The notes beneath the pieces were generated by a model. That model saw only the letters and a list, made by a program, of their open reading frames with translations. It did not search any database and was not told the origin of the DNA. 64,000 bases of DNA from Ficedula albicollis (Eukaryota; Chordata; Aves; Passeriformes; Muscicapidae): contig NC_021673.1 in assembly GCF_000247815.1 (NCBI RefSeq), forward strand, positions 49,996,774 through 50,060,773. Reading direction: 5' to 3'. Position 1 is the first letter of the stretch; every line of letters begins with the position of its first letter. The translations under genes were made by a program, and so were the position numbers. This document shows positions 30,230 through 43,100 of this stretch, one piece after another.

Positions 30230-33032
30230 TCACATTGGCATGGGCAGAATCCCCACAGTTAGACTATGTGTGGTTTGCACTATTTGTGTGTTTCATATTA
30301 GATGTGCTTTATATTACTGTGATTTTTTGTTAGATTTTGTTAGGGCTGCTCTGACACCCTGTATGACATCAAACCCTTCCCCTCCTCCCCTTCCTTTCTC
30401 AGTGACTGCTTGACTATTAGGTGGTTTCAAGGTTGAGATTTACTGTGGTTAGAGAATTGAAAACTCTGGCTAATGCTGTAAACACTTGGGCAGCTCTTCT
30501 TGACACATTAAGTGCCATTTTTAATGCTTAAAGTAATTTAAACTCCTTATTTCTTTTTGTTCTCTGAATACTCTGCATAGGAGTAACGATACTTATGGGG
30601 AAATACCTCTCAGTGATTTAATACCATGTTATGTTTCAACTTAATAACAATGATTTTCAATGATAATTCAGAGGTTAAGTTCTCACATGACCCTTATACT
30701 GTCCTTCACATTTCCTGTGTTATTCCTGGTTTGGCAGTGTAGCTTCTGTGCAGAATGAAGATAGTTTTCTAAGTCTTCTCTTTGTCAAACTCTGTCATTC
30801 TTCTGGCGTCTTGTTCAATCAGTCAGTTACCCTTGCTCCTCAAACCATTACAGAAAAATCTGAATTTTTCTCATCTTGGAGTTTTTGGGGCTTTTTATAT
30901 CTTCTTTGGCCAAAAGAACTTGTCACTGGCCTTGGCTTTGCTCTCTGAAAGCATTAACACCAGCTGAAAAAAATTACTCAGAAACCATCTTTTTGATGAG
31001 TTTCTGAGTAACTGTCTTGCTGGAAGTAATTTTTGATGTGTCTGACATAATTTTTTATGCCTTTTTCAGCACTAAGTTTTTCAGCACCTAAATTGCAACT
31101 AGTTCTGTAGCTAGTATTCAACTTCTCTGTGTTGCTTGCACAGCTAATGTGATCTTCCTTTACAGCAGGTCACGTATTTATTTTTAAAATGTGTTCTAGG
31201 ATCTTTTATTAAATCCCTATGTCTTCCTGCTGAAACTTCTTTTGTGCTGGGTGGGAAAGCTGTAGAACTTATATTCTTTTCAGTGAGTTCCAGGATGTGA
31301 TCTGAAGGTCTGTGGTATCTCTAAAGGTCTGTCTGGGAGAGATCTTGTGTCTGTGGGCTGTCAGAACACAGCATGTTTGAATGGGTCTGTTTACAGATGA
31401 TTCACCTCCTTGTGAGTATCTCTTGTTATGACTTTACAAAAATATTAGAGCTGTATTTGTCTAGTGCTGAACTGGAACTTCTGCATCAACATTAGCAGTT
31501 CTTAATATAAGTTCAGTTGAACAGAGGTACTCTGAAAACTTCTCTTTCCCAATCCTGACCATTCTAGATCTTAACCAGGTATCTTCAGCACAGAATTTTT
31601 ATGTGTAGAACATAGAAAATGAAAATTAAAGAATAAGGAGAAACCTATAATAATTTTTTATTTGTTGTAATTTGTTCCATGTCCGTTTCTACCAGTTTCT
31701 AGTTTCCTGTTTTGTAATATCAGCAAGTGCATCCATTATTAGAGAACAAGAGAGAGTGTTTAGCCAAGGATTGCTTTCACGTTGTTGCACTAGAATTCCT
31801 CCATAGACAGAGACAAGGATTTGATAGTGTCCTTGGGCTAGCATCCTTTTTTCCCCAGAACGTATCTTCTCACACAAAAGTGACTTGGAAACTCATTCTT
31901 CTCTGCTGACAATCTACACATCAGCATCACCCTCACCCTGGCTGCAACAACTTCTTAAGTGGGTATATGTGAACTTAACTGGGAAGAGGATGTTTTTCTT
32001 TAAGGAATACATATGCAGGCATCCTAAACATTCTAATTACTAACAATGATGTTCCATTAATGGATCTCTTCTTGCCTTGAAATTTTAAGCTTTTTCTGAA
32101 ATGCACGAATCTCCACCTCTTCCTTCTCTGCCTTTTGCGCTGCACCTGTTTTGAAAAATAAATTTATTAATCCATCTTGTTTCACCTGCCCTAAACAGGG
32201 AATGAGAGGTCAGATTCCAGTTTCTGTGAGAGTCTTTCAAGATTCTCAAATCACCAGGAGAAGCAGGATTAGGACCTGTTTGGTCTGAGCCACGAGCTTT
32301 TGGCAGCTAACACTTTTGCCTACACAAAATCTCAATGGCAACTCTGGGACTTTACTCAATGGGGATGAAGGCCATCACATTTAAAGCGAGGACAGAGCAC
32401 AAGTATTTCATTTATTCCTCTGGGATTCCACTCTTTTTCAGGATAATAGAGGCATCATCATTGTTATTTTACTCCCAGTTGTTTCAAGGGCAATCAAAGC
32501 TGAAGTGCTATATGCACTTGCTCAAAGAAAGATGTAACCTGTTCTGTTGCCTTTCCTGTGGTATTGATTTAACAAAAGATGTCTGTCAAGTGGGAGGGTG
32601 AAGGGGTGGGCGAACACAAGATGAGTGTCCTGGGTACATACAACCTGGCATTTCTGAGAAGAGTTTTAGCAGCTCATTTCTGAGTATGGAAAACAAGGCA
32701 GAACAAAAGGGCAGGTGGCACACCCAGCAAAAGGCTAAGGATAACAAACAATACATGAGTTGTCTGGATTTAGGTTTCAATGTTGTGGCAATTTGGGCAT
32801 GAAAGCTTACCAGCTCTTACAATAACATCTGACTATTTTTTTTTCCCTAGAGGGATGCTTATGTTCTGGAAAAGCCATTCTGAAGTTATTGTTTTATTTT
32901 AATTTAATTTAAAACCATCTACTCTTTTATAACATTAGCCTCTGCATCTGACTACTGAGTGATAGTAAGTTGAAAAAAAAAAAAAAAGGCCTGATAACTA
33001 ACTTAGTTTTGTGTGTTTATCTACAGAACCAC
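30230..33032. other. Intergenic, nothing recognised
   Basis: Unique DNA; a 14-base A-run near 32974-32988. No gene-like open frames and no recognised repeat. Confidence 0.6.
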
Positions 33033-33093
33033 TACACCAGCAAGAGATTTGAGAGGGCTCTTCCGATCTTACACCAGCAAGAGATTTGAGAGG
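33033..33093. repeat. Direct repeat split by an Illumina adapter 13-mer
   Basis: Identical 24-bp copies at 33033-33056 and 33070-33093 (starting TACACCAGCAAGAG) flank exactly GCTCTTCCGATCT at 33057-33069, the 3' end of the TruSeq adapter. This is residual adapter in the assembly: the true sequence very probably has one copy and lacks 37 bases here. The open frame 33013-33264 runs through it and is not a gene. Confidence 0.95.
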
Positions 33094-33367
33094 ACTGTTC
33101 CTTCTCCTTGTTTGCTTTCCAATTGCCAAACATGCCATCTCTTCTGTTTTTCAAAGGAAGCAGCAGAGGTGAAGGAAGCAGCAGAGGTTATAAGTCATGA
33201 TCTGCTCAGCTCATGCATTGTGCTCTGCTTGTGTATTCCATTCAGTATGAAAAACTGGAAATAAAAATAAAAAAAGTATTTTCCTTAAAAATGGGCAAAG
33301 TTTGCGCAAATAATTATTACTTGTGAATTACCAAAATATGAGTATTGGTCTCATACCGATACTCAAC

Positions 33368-33700
33368 TGTGACGGACAAAAGACTCTCTAACAATTTAAA
33401 GTTAGAAAGTGTATGATTATTCAGCGCTGGGCAGCAGCATGAGGTAATCCTCTAATACGCACTGCAAAATCACAGGTGATCACAGAGTCTATTTATTAGC
33501 AAAGGATTCAAACAAATACATACTCATAGTAACAGCCCCTCCCATCTCCCGCTTCCTATGGTAATTAGCTTGAATAGCTATTAAGCATGCGTGATTGACT
33601 TCTTAAATTAAGTCTGGGATTGTTTTCGTGGGGAGGGGTCTTAAAAGGAGGAAGAAAGGCGAGTCTTCCTTACCCTAAACTCTTGACCTTTTCTATCAAT
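33368..33700 (-). mobile_element. LTR-like segment (minus strand)
   Basis: On the plus strand it starts TGTGACGGACAAAAG. On the minus strand it has a possible promoter (GCCTTTCTTCC...TTTTAAGACC near 33640-33660), a poly(A) signal in GCTAATAAATAG (about 33489-33500), and ends TTGTCCGTCACA. This is the U3-R-U5 order of an avian ERV LTR. The far border and target-site duplication could not be fixed, and the element may extend towards 33990. Confidence 0.5.
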
Positions 33701-36180
33701 GACAATACAAATTATTTTTGGGGATAGTCCAATTTTCCAAAGAATGGGTTTCTGGTTGCATTGTCTATGTTCCTTTGGATCTGCTCACTAGTTTCATCTT
33801 TTCCCATTGTAAGCGCAGCTGAGCAAACATGAAATAACAGACGATCAATTATTTAAGTTTCAGACAACTACTCCCTTCTAACTTCTAACTTTTAATTATT
33901 TTCAGCAAGGTAACTAAAATCCTAATTTTCTAAGATTAGTGTTTCAGTTGTAAGCAGTGCTTGAAGTCCCATAATGCCATAACAGACACCACCTGACAAA
34001 TACAAAGTTCACAGGAAGAACTTTGAAGCAAATGTCCAAGTCAGATTATTCAATAAAAAACCCCAAACAAACAAACATAAAAAAAAATATTAAAAAACGT
34101 GCTGGTACTTGTACCACAGAGGTCTTTACTGTGGGGGCAAAGCTGGACTGCAGCATTCCTCCCAAGGGAAGGTGTGTGTCTGGGCTTGGACCCACTACAT
34201 CCAGAGCAAACAGAAGGTTTGCTGAGTGGGAATGGGTTGCAGTGCTGAGACCTGAATCACAGGCAAGTTGCTGTGGGTGTCTGTCCTTGCAGGATGCCTG
34301 TGCGAAGAGCTGGCTAGTGGTCTTGGGACTATTTACCAGAGGACTAAAGACAAATGGATGCTGGAAAAAAAAATACAAGTGTTTGATCCTCAAGAACCAG
34401 CATACCTGCACTTGGTAGCAGGTGGTTTCATGCTGCACTTACAGTCATTTGACTCTTCCCTTAGGGTACTAGAAAGATAAAGTGTGTCCACAGCCCACTG
34501 CCAGGGGTTGGATGACGGGCTGAAACTTATCCTGAGACATGCTTTTCCCCTTCAATTTCGCTTTTCAGAAGCTCAGTTTGCTCTAGCTATCATTCTTATC
34601 ATGAGTCATGCCCCACATCCTGAGCAGTAATAGTGCATGCAAAAAGAATTGTACCAGCCAACATATCCTAAGAAAACACAATTTTTGGAAAGTGGAATCT
34701 GCCATGTTGCAGCAGAGCTAGTTTCAAGTTCCCAATTTAATGAAATTGCTACCTGAACTTTTTTTTCCCTAGATGTATTTGCAGTTCTTTGAGATTTATT
34801 TCCAGTTCATGAAAATGTGATACATGTGATACAGCAGCCTTAAAAGACATCACAGATCATTTGCAGATCATTTCCTCTCTGAAGTCAGCAGGACTGTAAT
34901 TAGTTTAATGTCCACTAAATGACAGCTCAGTATGTGAACCTCAGTTACAGCTGCTTTGGATGTTATCAATCTTTCAAGACTTAGGATGAGCCAAGTAATG
35001 CATAAATAGTGTTTATCTCTGTATCGAAAATATGTTTGAGAGCTTATTATGAACTTCTCCAATTTCCTCAAAACTGATGGTTTAGATCAGCCTGGCTCTG
35101 TATGCTTTTGCCTAGGAGTTGACCAGTATATGTATACAAAAAATGGTCATTGCAACAAATACTGAACTTTGAATAGAAGTCATCAAAGTTTTATCAAAAT
35201 TGGTCTTTTATTCAACAGGAATTAAAAAGTAATGACTGGATTCTTCACACATGTAGCAGAGGAATCTCTAGTCAGTTCCAAGGAGTGTGTGGATGCCTTT
35301 TTATGAAGTCATTCATCAAAACTCAAACTCAAAGGGGACTCTTTCCGGTTTGGGTGGTTTTTGGTGGTGTGTTTTTGTTTTTGGCATCAAAACTCAAACT
35401 CAAAGGGGACTCTTTCAGGTTTGGGTGGTTTTTGGTAGTGTGTTTTTGTTTTTGTTTTTTGTTTGTTTGTTTATTTGTTTGTTTTTGTTTTTTGTTTTGT
35501 TTTGGGTTTTTATTTGGTTTGGTTTGGCTTGGTTTTTTGTTTGTTTTGTTCTGATTAGTTTTTTGGGTTTTGTTATTTGTTTATGTTTTTTTTAATGAAG
35601 GGGAAGCAGGGAGTAATAATTTATCTGAAAACCACCATTCCAGGACCAAAGTCTTCTCCAAGAGGTAACTTCCAAGGGGCCCTGATCTTTCATGGTTGTA
35701 TGCCAGGATTCAGTCAGAGATGCACATTTAAGGCACAGAGAAGATGAAAACTTAGTCCTCTGCTCTAGTTTATAGACTGTGAGTTATTCAGTAGCAGCCA
35801 GGAGAGAAATTCTGAAAATATGACTGACTCTGAAACAAAATCTTAGCCCTGTTTCCTCCTTTCATCTAGATAGACACAATTTATGAATTGTCACTGATGA
35901 TATTGATGAATTAGTAATTAATTTTTCCTCCTGGAAACTTTTCCTTTTTTCAAGTTTCCTCTGAGACCAAAGGGTTTTTATGGCAGCTGCTCCTATGGCA
36001 AAGTTGGATTGTGACAGTGGCATAGTGTGTTTTCCCTGTGTTGTACCAGACCCTGGCTGAAAACACAAATAGTCTCAACAGGGAAGAATAGCAGATCCTG
36101 CAAATAGACGCCACATAACTCTGTAGCCCCTACATTGTCTTTAAACGTCTAAGTACATAAGAAGCAGTATCCACTGCCAT
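33701..36180. other. Intergenic, with T/G-rich block
   Basis: Contains the duplication at 35314-35450 and a T/G low-complexity block at about 35430-35592 made of TTTTG and TTTG units. Open frames through that block (Phe/Val-rich) are artefacts of composition. Confidence 0.6.
35314..35455. repeat. Two-copy tandem duplication, 71-bp unit
   Basis: Copies at 35314-35384 and 35385-35455 start CATCAAAACTCAAACTC and differ at about three positions. The unit ends in TTTTTG repeats that continue as low-complexity DNA to about 35592. Confidence 0.92.
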
Positions 36181-36262
36181 GTTCAATTTTTTTCTATATG
36201 CCATTTTCTTATAGAAATGGCGTTCAATTTTTTTCTATACGCCATTTTCTTATAGAAATGGC
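36181..36262. repeat. Two-copy tandem duplication, 41-bp unit with hairpin
   Basis: Copies at 36181-36221 and 36222-36262 differ by one base (CTATATG versus CTATACG). Each contains GCCATTT...AAATGGC, a 7-bp inverted repeat. It ends two bases before the putative LTR start at 36265. Confidence 0.93.
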
Positions 36263-36519
36263 AATGTAAGGAAAATTAATCCACAAACACCAGAGGTTTA
36301 TGTCCAAAAAGGAGACAGAGGAGTCCTTTTGGCTTTATTCGAATAAAGGGAGAGGCTATGGGCCATTCCCCTGGGATCTCTCAAATTTTTGGAGGACGCA
36401 GCCTCCCTTTTTATCCGAATTTCCCGGCCGCTTTTCCCTCTCTCTTTCCCCATTGGCTGAGGTACTCGAGAGGCACAGACTTCCCGGAACGCCTGACACC
36501 CGACATTCCCCTCTAATGT

Positions 36520-37140
<621 letters not shown>

Positions 37141-37159
37141 AACATGTTCTCAGGTTACA

Positions 37160-40100
37160 CTCCTAGCAGGCAGGTAGCAGTAGTGACATGTTTGTTTCTG
37201 TTCATACAAGCCTGCATTTGCTTATACATAAAAAGTGATTATAGTGGCAAAGTAAAAAATACATAAAACCAAAAAGCACAGCAAAGTAATTTTAACAAAT
37301 ATAATTAAATCATTATATTTTCCTGTGTCTCATGTCCATGTTTTACTTTGAATTCAGTATTCTTGTTTATATTGACTCCATGGTGTATTTCTATAATGAC
37401 ATGTATCACTATATAACATCTCACAATTGTACGCTGGTCAAGTCTTACCTTCCAATGACCTTTATGAATGCAGCTCTTTAATTGCTGAACATGATAAAAA
37501 GCATTTCATCCCCAATTGTTCTAAACATAAGACTTTTCAGAGGAAAGGCCTCATAGGAATCTGTTAGGTATTTTTAGATTGTGGGCAGGTTTTTTTGTGT
37601 TGTGTTGGCTCTTCAAACCAGTCTATTTCCTCAGTTTTTTGGCACCTCCTTCAGAAAGAACATAAAAGCTGAAGGTGTTGCAGTCATTTTGTCTGCACAG
37701 TAAAAAAAGGCTCTCCGTGAGTCTGCAGCAAATCTGGGAGAGGTGAGTGGTCAGCAGAAGTTTCCCAGACAGCCCTTTGCACAGAGGAAAGCTTGTGTGA
37801 AAAGAAAGATGGTGGAATTGTCAGCAGCTGTGCCAAAAGCACAGGATAAATAAAAATCAACATTCAGCAAAATATAAAATGAGAGATCATGCAGCTCAGC
37901 AGCTGCAGCATTCCAGGATATATACCTGCTGTGTCTCCCAAGTCTAACTCGGAGAGAAAACTTTGTCACAGATATGCATAATGTAATCGCTGCCTGAAAT
38001 GTTCTCCTTTGGGACCCTGAAAGGTGCTGCTGATTGGTTCCCACTGCTTCATATGTGTACTACTGGCACAGTACTACATAATAAGGAGGAAAGGCAGAGC
38101 CAGAAGTTACTAGATTAATAATTTGAAACAATAAACAAACTAGGATTATCACTATAAACTTTTTTTCTCCATTCTTTTACTGTTTTTTCTTTTTACCTTA
38201 TAACTAATTTTTTCCATTCCATCTTCATCAGCTAAGATTCCTCACTCAATTTTTCTTAATAGCAGTCCACATCTGTTGCCTATCACCTACTACTTACTTT
38301 TGAATGAAGAATCTGTCCCCATCTTACTCATTTCAATTAATTGTCATGCTTAAATGATCTTCTCCAATCCTCTCTAACCTCAAGGCAACTCCTATCTGCT
38401 GTCTTGATAGGTGATTAATGACTTTCCATTCCTGGAATCAATGTGAAAGACAAAAGAGAAAAAAAAAAGATTCTCTTTTTTAACCTTTCTTTCATCTCAA
38501 TCATTTCAGGAAGAAAGACAAGAAGGGTAATAAATGTTTCATTCTTCTTCAAGGAACATCAGCTTTGTTGGTACCCAGTGTTAATTACCTGAAAAATATT
38601 TAAATGAGGAAACACAACTTAAAAATATAGTTATTTTCTCTTGTCAAGTTGGAGTGGTGGCACAAAATAGATTTGTTCTGTGCCTGTTGACACTGTTAAT
38701 ACCACCTTCCTTTAAGCTCTTATGTTGCTCCTCAAAATCCAATCAAGATTAAGAACAAGAGCATTGCTTTTTGTGGATGTAACTTCAGAGTTAATCTAAT
38801 TCAGTCTACAGTGATTTATAGAGCACTAATTGCTGCCTAGCGTTTGTTTTGTGGTAACACTTAGGAGGTGCAAGACTCAAAGTGCTTTACAGTCTGAACT
38901 CACCTTGTCCCATGTTTAATGGATTTTTACCACCCTTTTCCACTTGTTCTCAGCCCGCAGTAGCATGGATGAACACAGATCCAAATTTAACACAGAATAC
39001 AACTGTTGTGATGGTCCATGCAGGAAGCAGGGGATTAAATTGATCTGTAAAATCTTCTTGCTTCCCTTCATCTTCTCTAGGGCAACACTGAACACTCAAA
39101 TGTATCCTGCCTATTTGAGTGATGATCTGTCATGTTGGGCATTTTTTCAAGTGCTTGACAGTGATTTGACAATCACCTGTGGCATTTACACACTTGAAAG
39201 CTCCTTGTGTTGTTTCCTCTGTGGTGAGAGCTGCCTTCATTCCCTCAGTGCCACATAATCTGATCGGTGAATGTCAGCTGGACCTCCTTCCTACAATAAC
39301 CTCAAACCCATGGTTAACTAGATTATTCTCAGCCTAAAGCCAAGTAGAGACTCACCATTCCTCAATAGCTCTGTGCAAAGCTGATGGTTCTCTTTTGAGA
39401 GTAAGGGACTTGTAGTGACATAATAGACTCAAGACAGATTCTCAGGAAGCAGGAATGCCATATTTACTTTATTTAAGAGTCATTTTTGTCCCTGTTTACA
39501 GTTCCTGCTGGAACTTCCACCGTTTAAGGGAAGCTTTGAGTTTGGCTTTGGTATCACCTACAGTTACTTGGTTTTACTCCATCCAGTTCATTTAATATTA
39601 GTCTGTATCTGATGTGCCAAGGGGTGGATCAAATAAACTGGTTAGCAGGTACCACTAATAGAGCAATGAACCTTAAAAGTAACATCTGTCTCATCCTACT
39701 CAGGCTCTCAGATGATAATAACATCACCTGCTACATAGCTCATTAACACTGTCACCTCTTCCTTCCTTGGCTCCCAAGACAGTGGGGGGAAGGCAAGGCA
39801 CTTACCCCACCTGTGTTTGGATTTCCATTAAGCAGGTGTTGAATCTTCATTTTTCATGGAGAGACTCAGAGGCAACAACATTACATTACATGCTGCTCTA
39901 TCTACTTGTCAGGACTTTGACTGGTTGGTCTGAGACCAAAGCCACAGTGATATTGCTTGAAAGAAAGTGAAATCTGACTTACAAAATGGTGACATCTTTA
40001 AAAGCTGGCTATGAAAGTGGTATTAGTCTGATGGGCCAGGGGGTATCACTCTGATCTTGAAGTTAAAACTTGCAAAGACCACTACCTGGTGATGCCTGCC

Positions 40101-43100
40101 TTCAGAAAGGACTTTTAGGGGCTGAGGATGTGGCTTAGTCTGGAGGTGGAACCTGGAACACCCTTAAAAGAAGGAGAGCAAAAGTGACCATTCCTATTAC
40201 CTTCACTGCCCCATGCTACACTGATCTGGCAGGCAGAGGAGTTCACTCACAGAGACAGCACTGAAGGCAAGAGGCTCCTTTGATGCCTCTGGCCTACTGC
40301 AGATTGTTTCATTAATTGCAAACATTAAATGTGAGTAGTGACCCAACTCTATGAGGCGCGTAATTGGAGCGCTGAAGCAGGAAGATTTCTTAAGAAGCAC
40401 TTAAAACTCAAGAAAGTAAGGCCTTTCCTTCTCAATTAGCAGACCTCATGTAACTGAAGGGGTGTGTACGGTGCAGTCAGATGAAGAACTGCATGTCTGC
40501 TCCAGCATCTGATCTCTTGGCTCATGTGTGATGGTGATTGGATTTGTGTGTTGGGGGGTACATTATGCAGAGAAGTGACATTACTAATGTCACATGAGCC
40601 AACATAAAGGGCAAAGAGATTTTTGAGAAGCCAAGCTGTAGCATCATAACCTGTGAATACAATATGGACAACCCTGGGCAGGTGCTGCCCGACCCCAGAC
40701 TGGGAAGTGGTGCTTTCTGCACAGCTAACATTGACCCTGCACTCCAGCCCTGCTGCAGCGCAGCTGAGACCTAGCGTAAGAAAAAAGCTTCATTGTCTGC
40801 ATGAAGTATTCTGTAGATACAGGAATGACTAGCTTGCCATCTTTTATTTGAACAAAAGGTATGTAAGTGTGCAGGATGCAGAAATTGTCCCAGTTAACGT
40901 TTCAGGCAGACTTGCATGTCCCATTGCAGTCCTGGTACTTCAGTAGAGGATCAGCATAGATTCTTTGTGGCCTCTCTGGGGTCTTTAGAGAGCAGACCCT
41001 TGCCAGTGATGTAGAGGATAGCACTGCTCTCTGCAGTCTTCAGGAAGAAATGTCTCTCTTCCAGACTGGGTATGGAGGAGCTTTTGCACTCCTAAGGAAA
41101 AATGTTAAGAAATGCCTTAGCATCCAATGAATATTTATGTAAAGGAATGAAACAAATTTTCTGTTCTTTCCATAGGGCACCTGTAAGTTAGTTTCAGGTT
41201 GTCAGTAAAACAGATATGCCTGCCAGTGGTACTAATAATGTGTATTACAGTAACCTCCAGAAGCCATAGGACTGTATGCATCTCTACAGAAAAACTACAG
41301 CAGGCAGTTTAAAAGCTGCAGGTATAAGATGAGGGGGTAAGAGTCTATTAATTTTGTGTTGGATTACTTTTGTGTATTTACCATTCTATTTACATGGTAA
41401 AATACTACAAACTATATAAATACCAATAACACTGATAGGGGTCTGATCACACTCAATCCCCGAAATCAAATAATTCAGCTTCCCAGTACTCATCTATGGT
41501 CTACTTGTGTGTAGGTGGTATACTATGGAGTTTTAAAAAGCCCCCATGACCCCATGTTGCCTTGCAGCAGGATGAATTGTAAACCAGGTGGCTGTGCTAG
41601 CCACATTCAGCTCTGGCTGAGATACAGGTACAGCAATAGGGCTAGATGATGTCACTGTACCTTGGATACACAGAAAGCATCACCTGTGGCAGGAGGGGAA
41701 AAGCCAGGGAGGGGAGACCTTTGCAAGACTGAGCTGAAAGACATAGGGCAACAGCTGATGAGGATGTGGAGTGAGTGAAAGAGAAAGCAAGAAAGGTTTG
41801 CATTCACTTTACACTTCTTGAGCCAAAATGTGGCAATACAGAGTATAAAGAATGTGGATGGGCTAAAACCAGAAGTTGTTCTTCCATGTTTAGTATGACT
41901 CATGCAACACTTAAGCTTAGAGACACTTGTTCCAAATGCTCAAAATAAGATAGCTTTCCTCCTTCTATCCTTCATCACAAGGAAGTGGGCCCTGCCCATC
42001 CCCTGTGCTGGTTGGGATGGGGCTCACAGTAGGCCCATGCCCCTTTGAAAGAAGCTTTTTCAAGCAGTTCATAGATCTCCATGTGGGAAGGCTGCTGAGC
42101 CAGGCTGCTGCCTGTTTTGAGACAACTAGCTTGACAGCAAACATTTAACAGAGCAGATGCATTGGATGGGCCTGAAAGGTTTTTCCTGGCAGGACAGAGT
42201 GAGACTCGGTGTAAAATGAGGATAGCTTGTGAGAAAGGTGCTGCAGCCTGACCAGACAGAGAAGGACCAGGAGCAGAAGAGGTGACTGACACCTCTCAGG
42301 GAGGCACAAAGAACCACCATTTTTTGCAGTGCAGTTTGCAACACCGTAGGGGCATGCAGGAAGGCCAGACTCCAAGGTTTTGGGGACTGCTGCTTTGTTT
42401 GGCTGCTGTTTTCCTCGGGATTATTATTATCTTTTGCTAGACACAAGGGCAAGCAGTTGGCAGCCAGAAGGTGAACTGGCATGACCCTTGAAATGAAGAA
42501 AGGCTGGAAAGATAGTGGCTGAAATGAAGAGTGGCTGGCTCTGTTGGCATGGGGTAGGCAGTCTGGAAAGAGCGCAATTGCTTTTCAGTTGTGCAGTCGT
42601 TCCTGCAGTGCTGCCCTTGGAAGAGAGCAAGGAGTGGGATCTGCTGCCGTGGCCACCCAGATTGGGCCTGCCAGGGACAGAGGGCTACATGGAACAGACA
42701 CTGAAGGGTTTGCTTTAGTACCACTGCTGCACTGCTTCTGTTAAACATTGAATTTTACCCACAGCTTTGTTTCATTTTTTCCTGTTTGTGATACAAAGCT
42801 GAAACAACTCTCACAGTCTCTCATTTTTGCGTTGTCAGTCTCTGACCCTGTCAGCTGGCAAACTGCTGGCTAGCATAGTAAGTATCAAGATGTTGATTTA
42901 CTTCATACTAATGAAGGTAGATTTAGGTGTGCAAGTGGGACTGATTAGCACTTTTTAAAGCCTTCTGGGTTCCTCTCCTTCAGGCATCCCAGGAGGTTTC
43001 TCTTTATTTTCAGTATCTCATAATTGTGAGGCACTGGGTCAAAACAGTATGATTTAAATGATGTTCTGACAATGTTTTCAGGCTGCCAATTTGTATGTGG

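Noticed and set aside
41975..42750. Overlapping open frames on both strands in a slightly GC-richer area
   Set aside because: No motif, no splice context, no agreement on strand.
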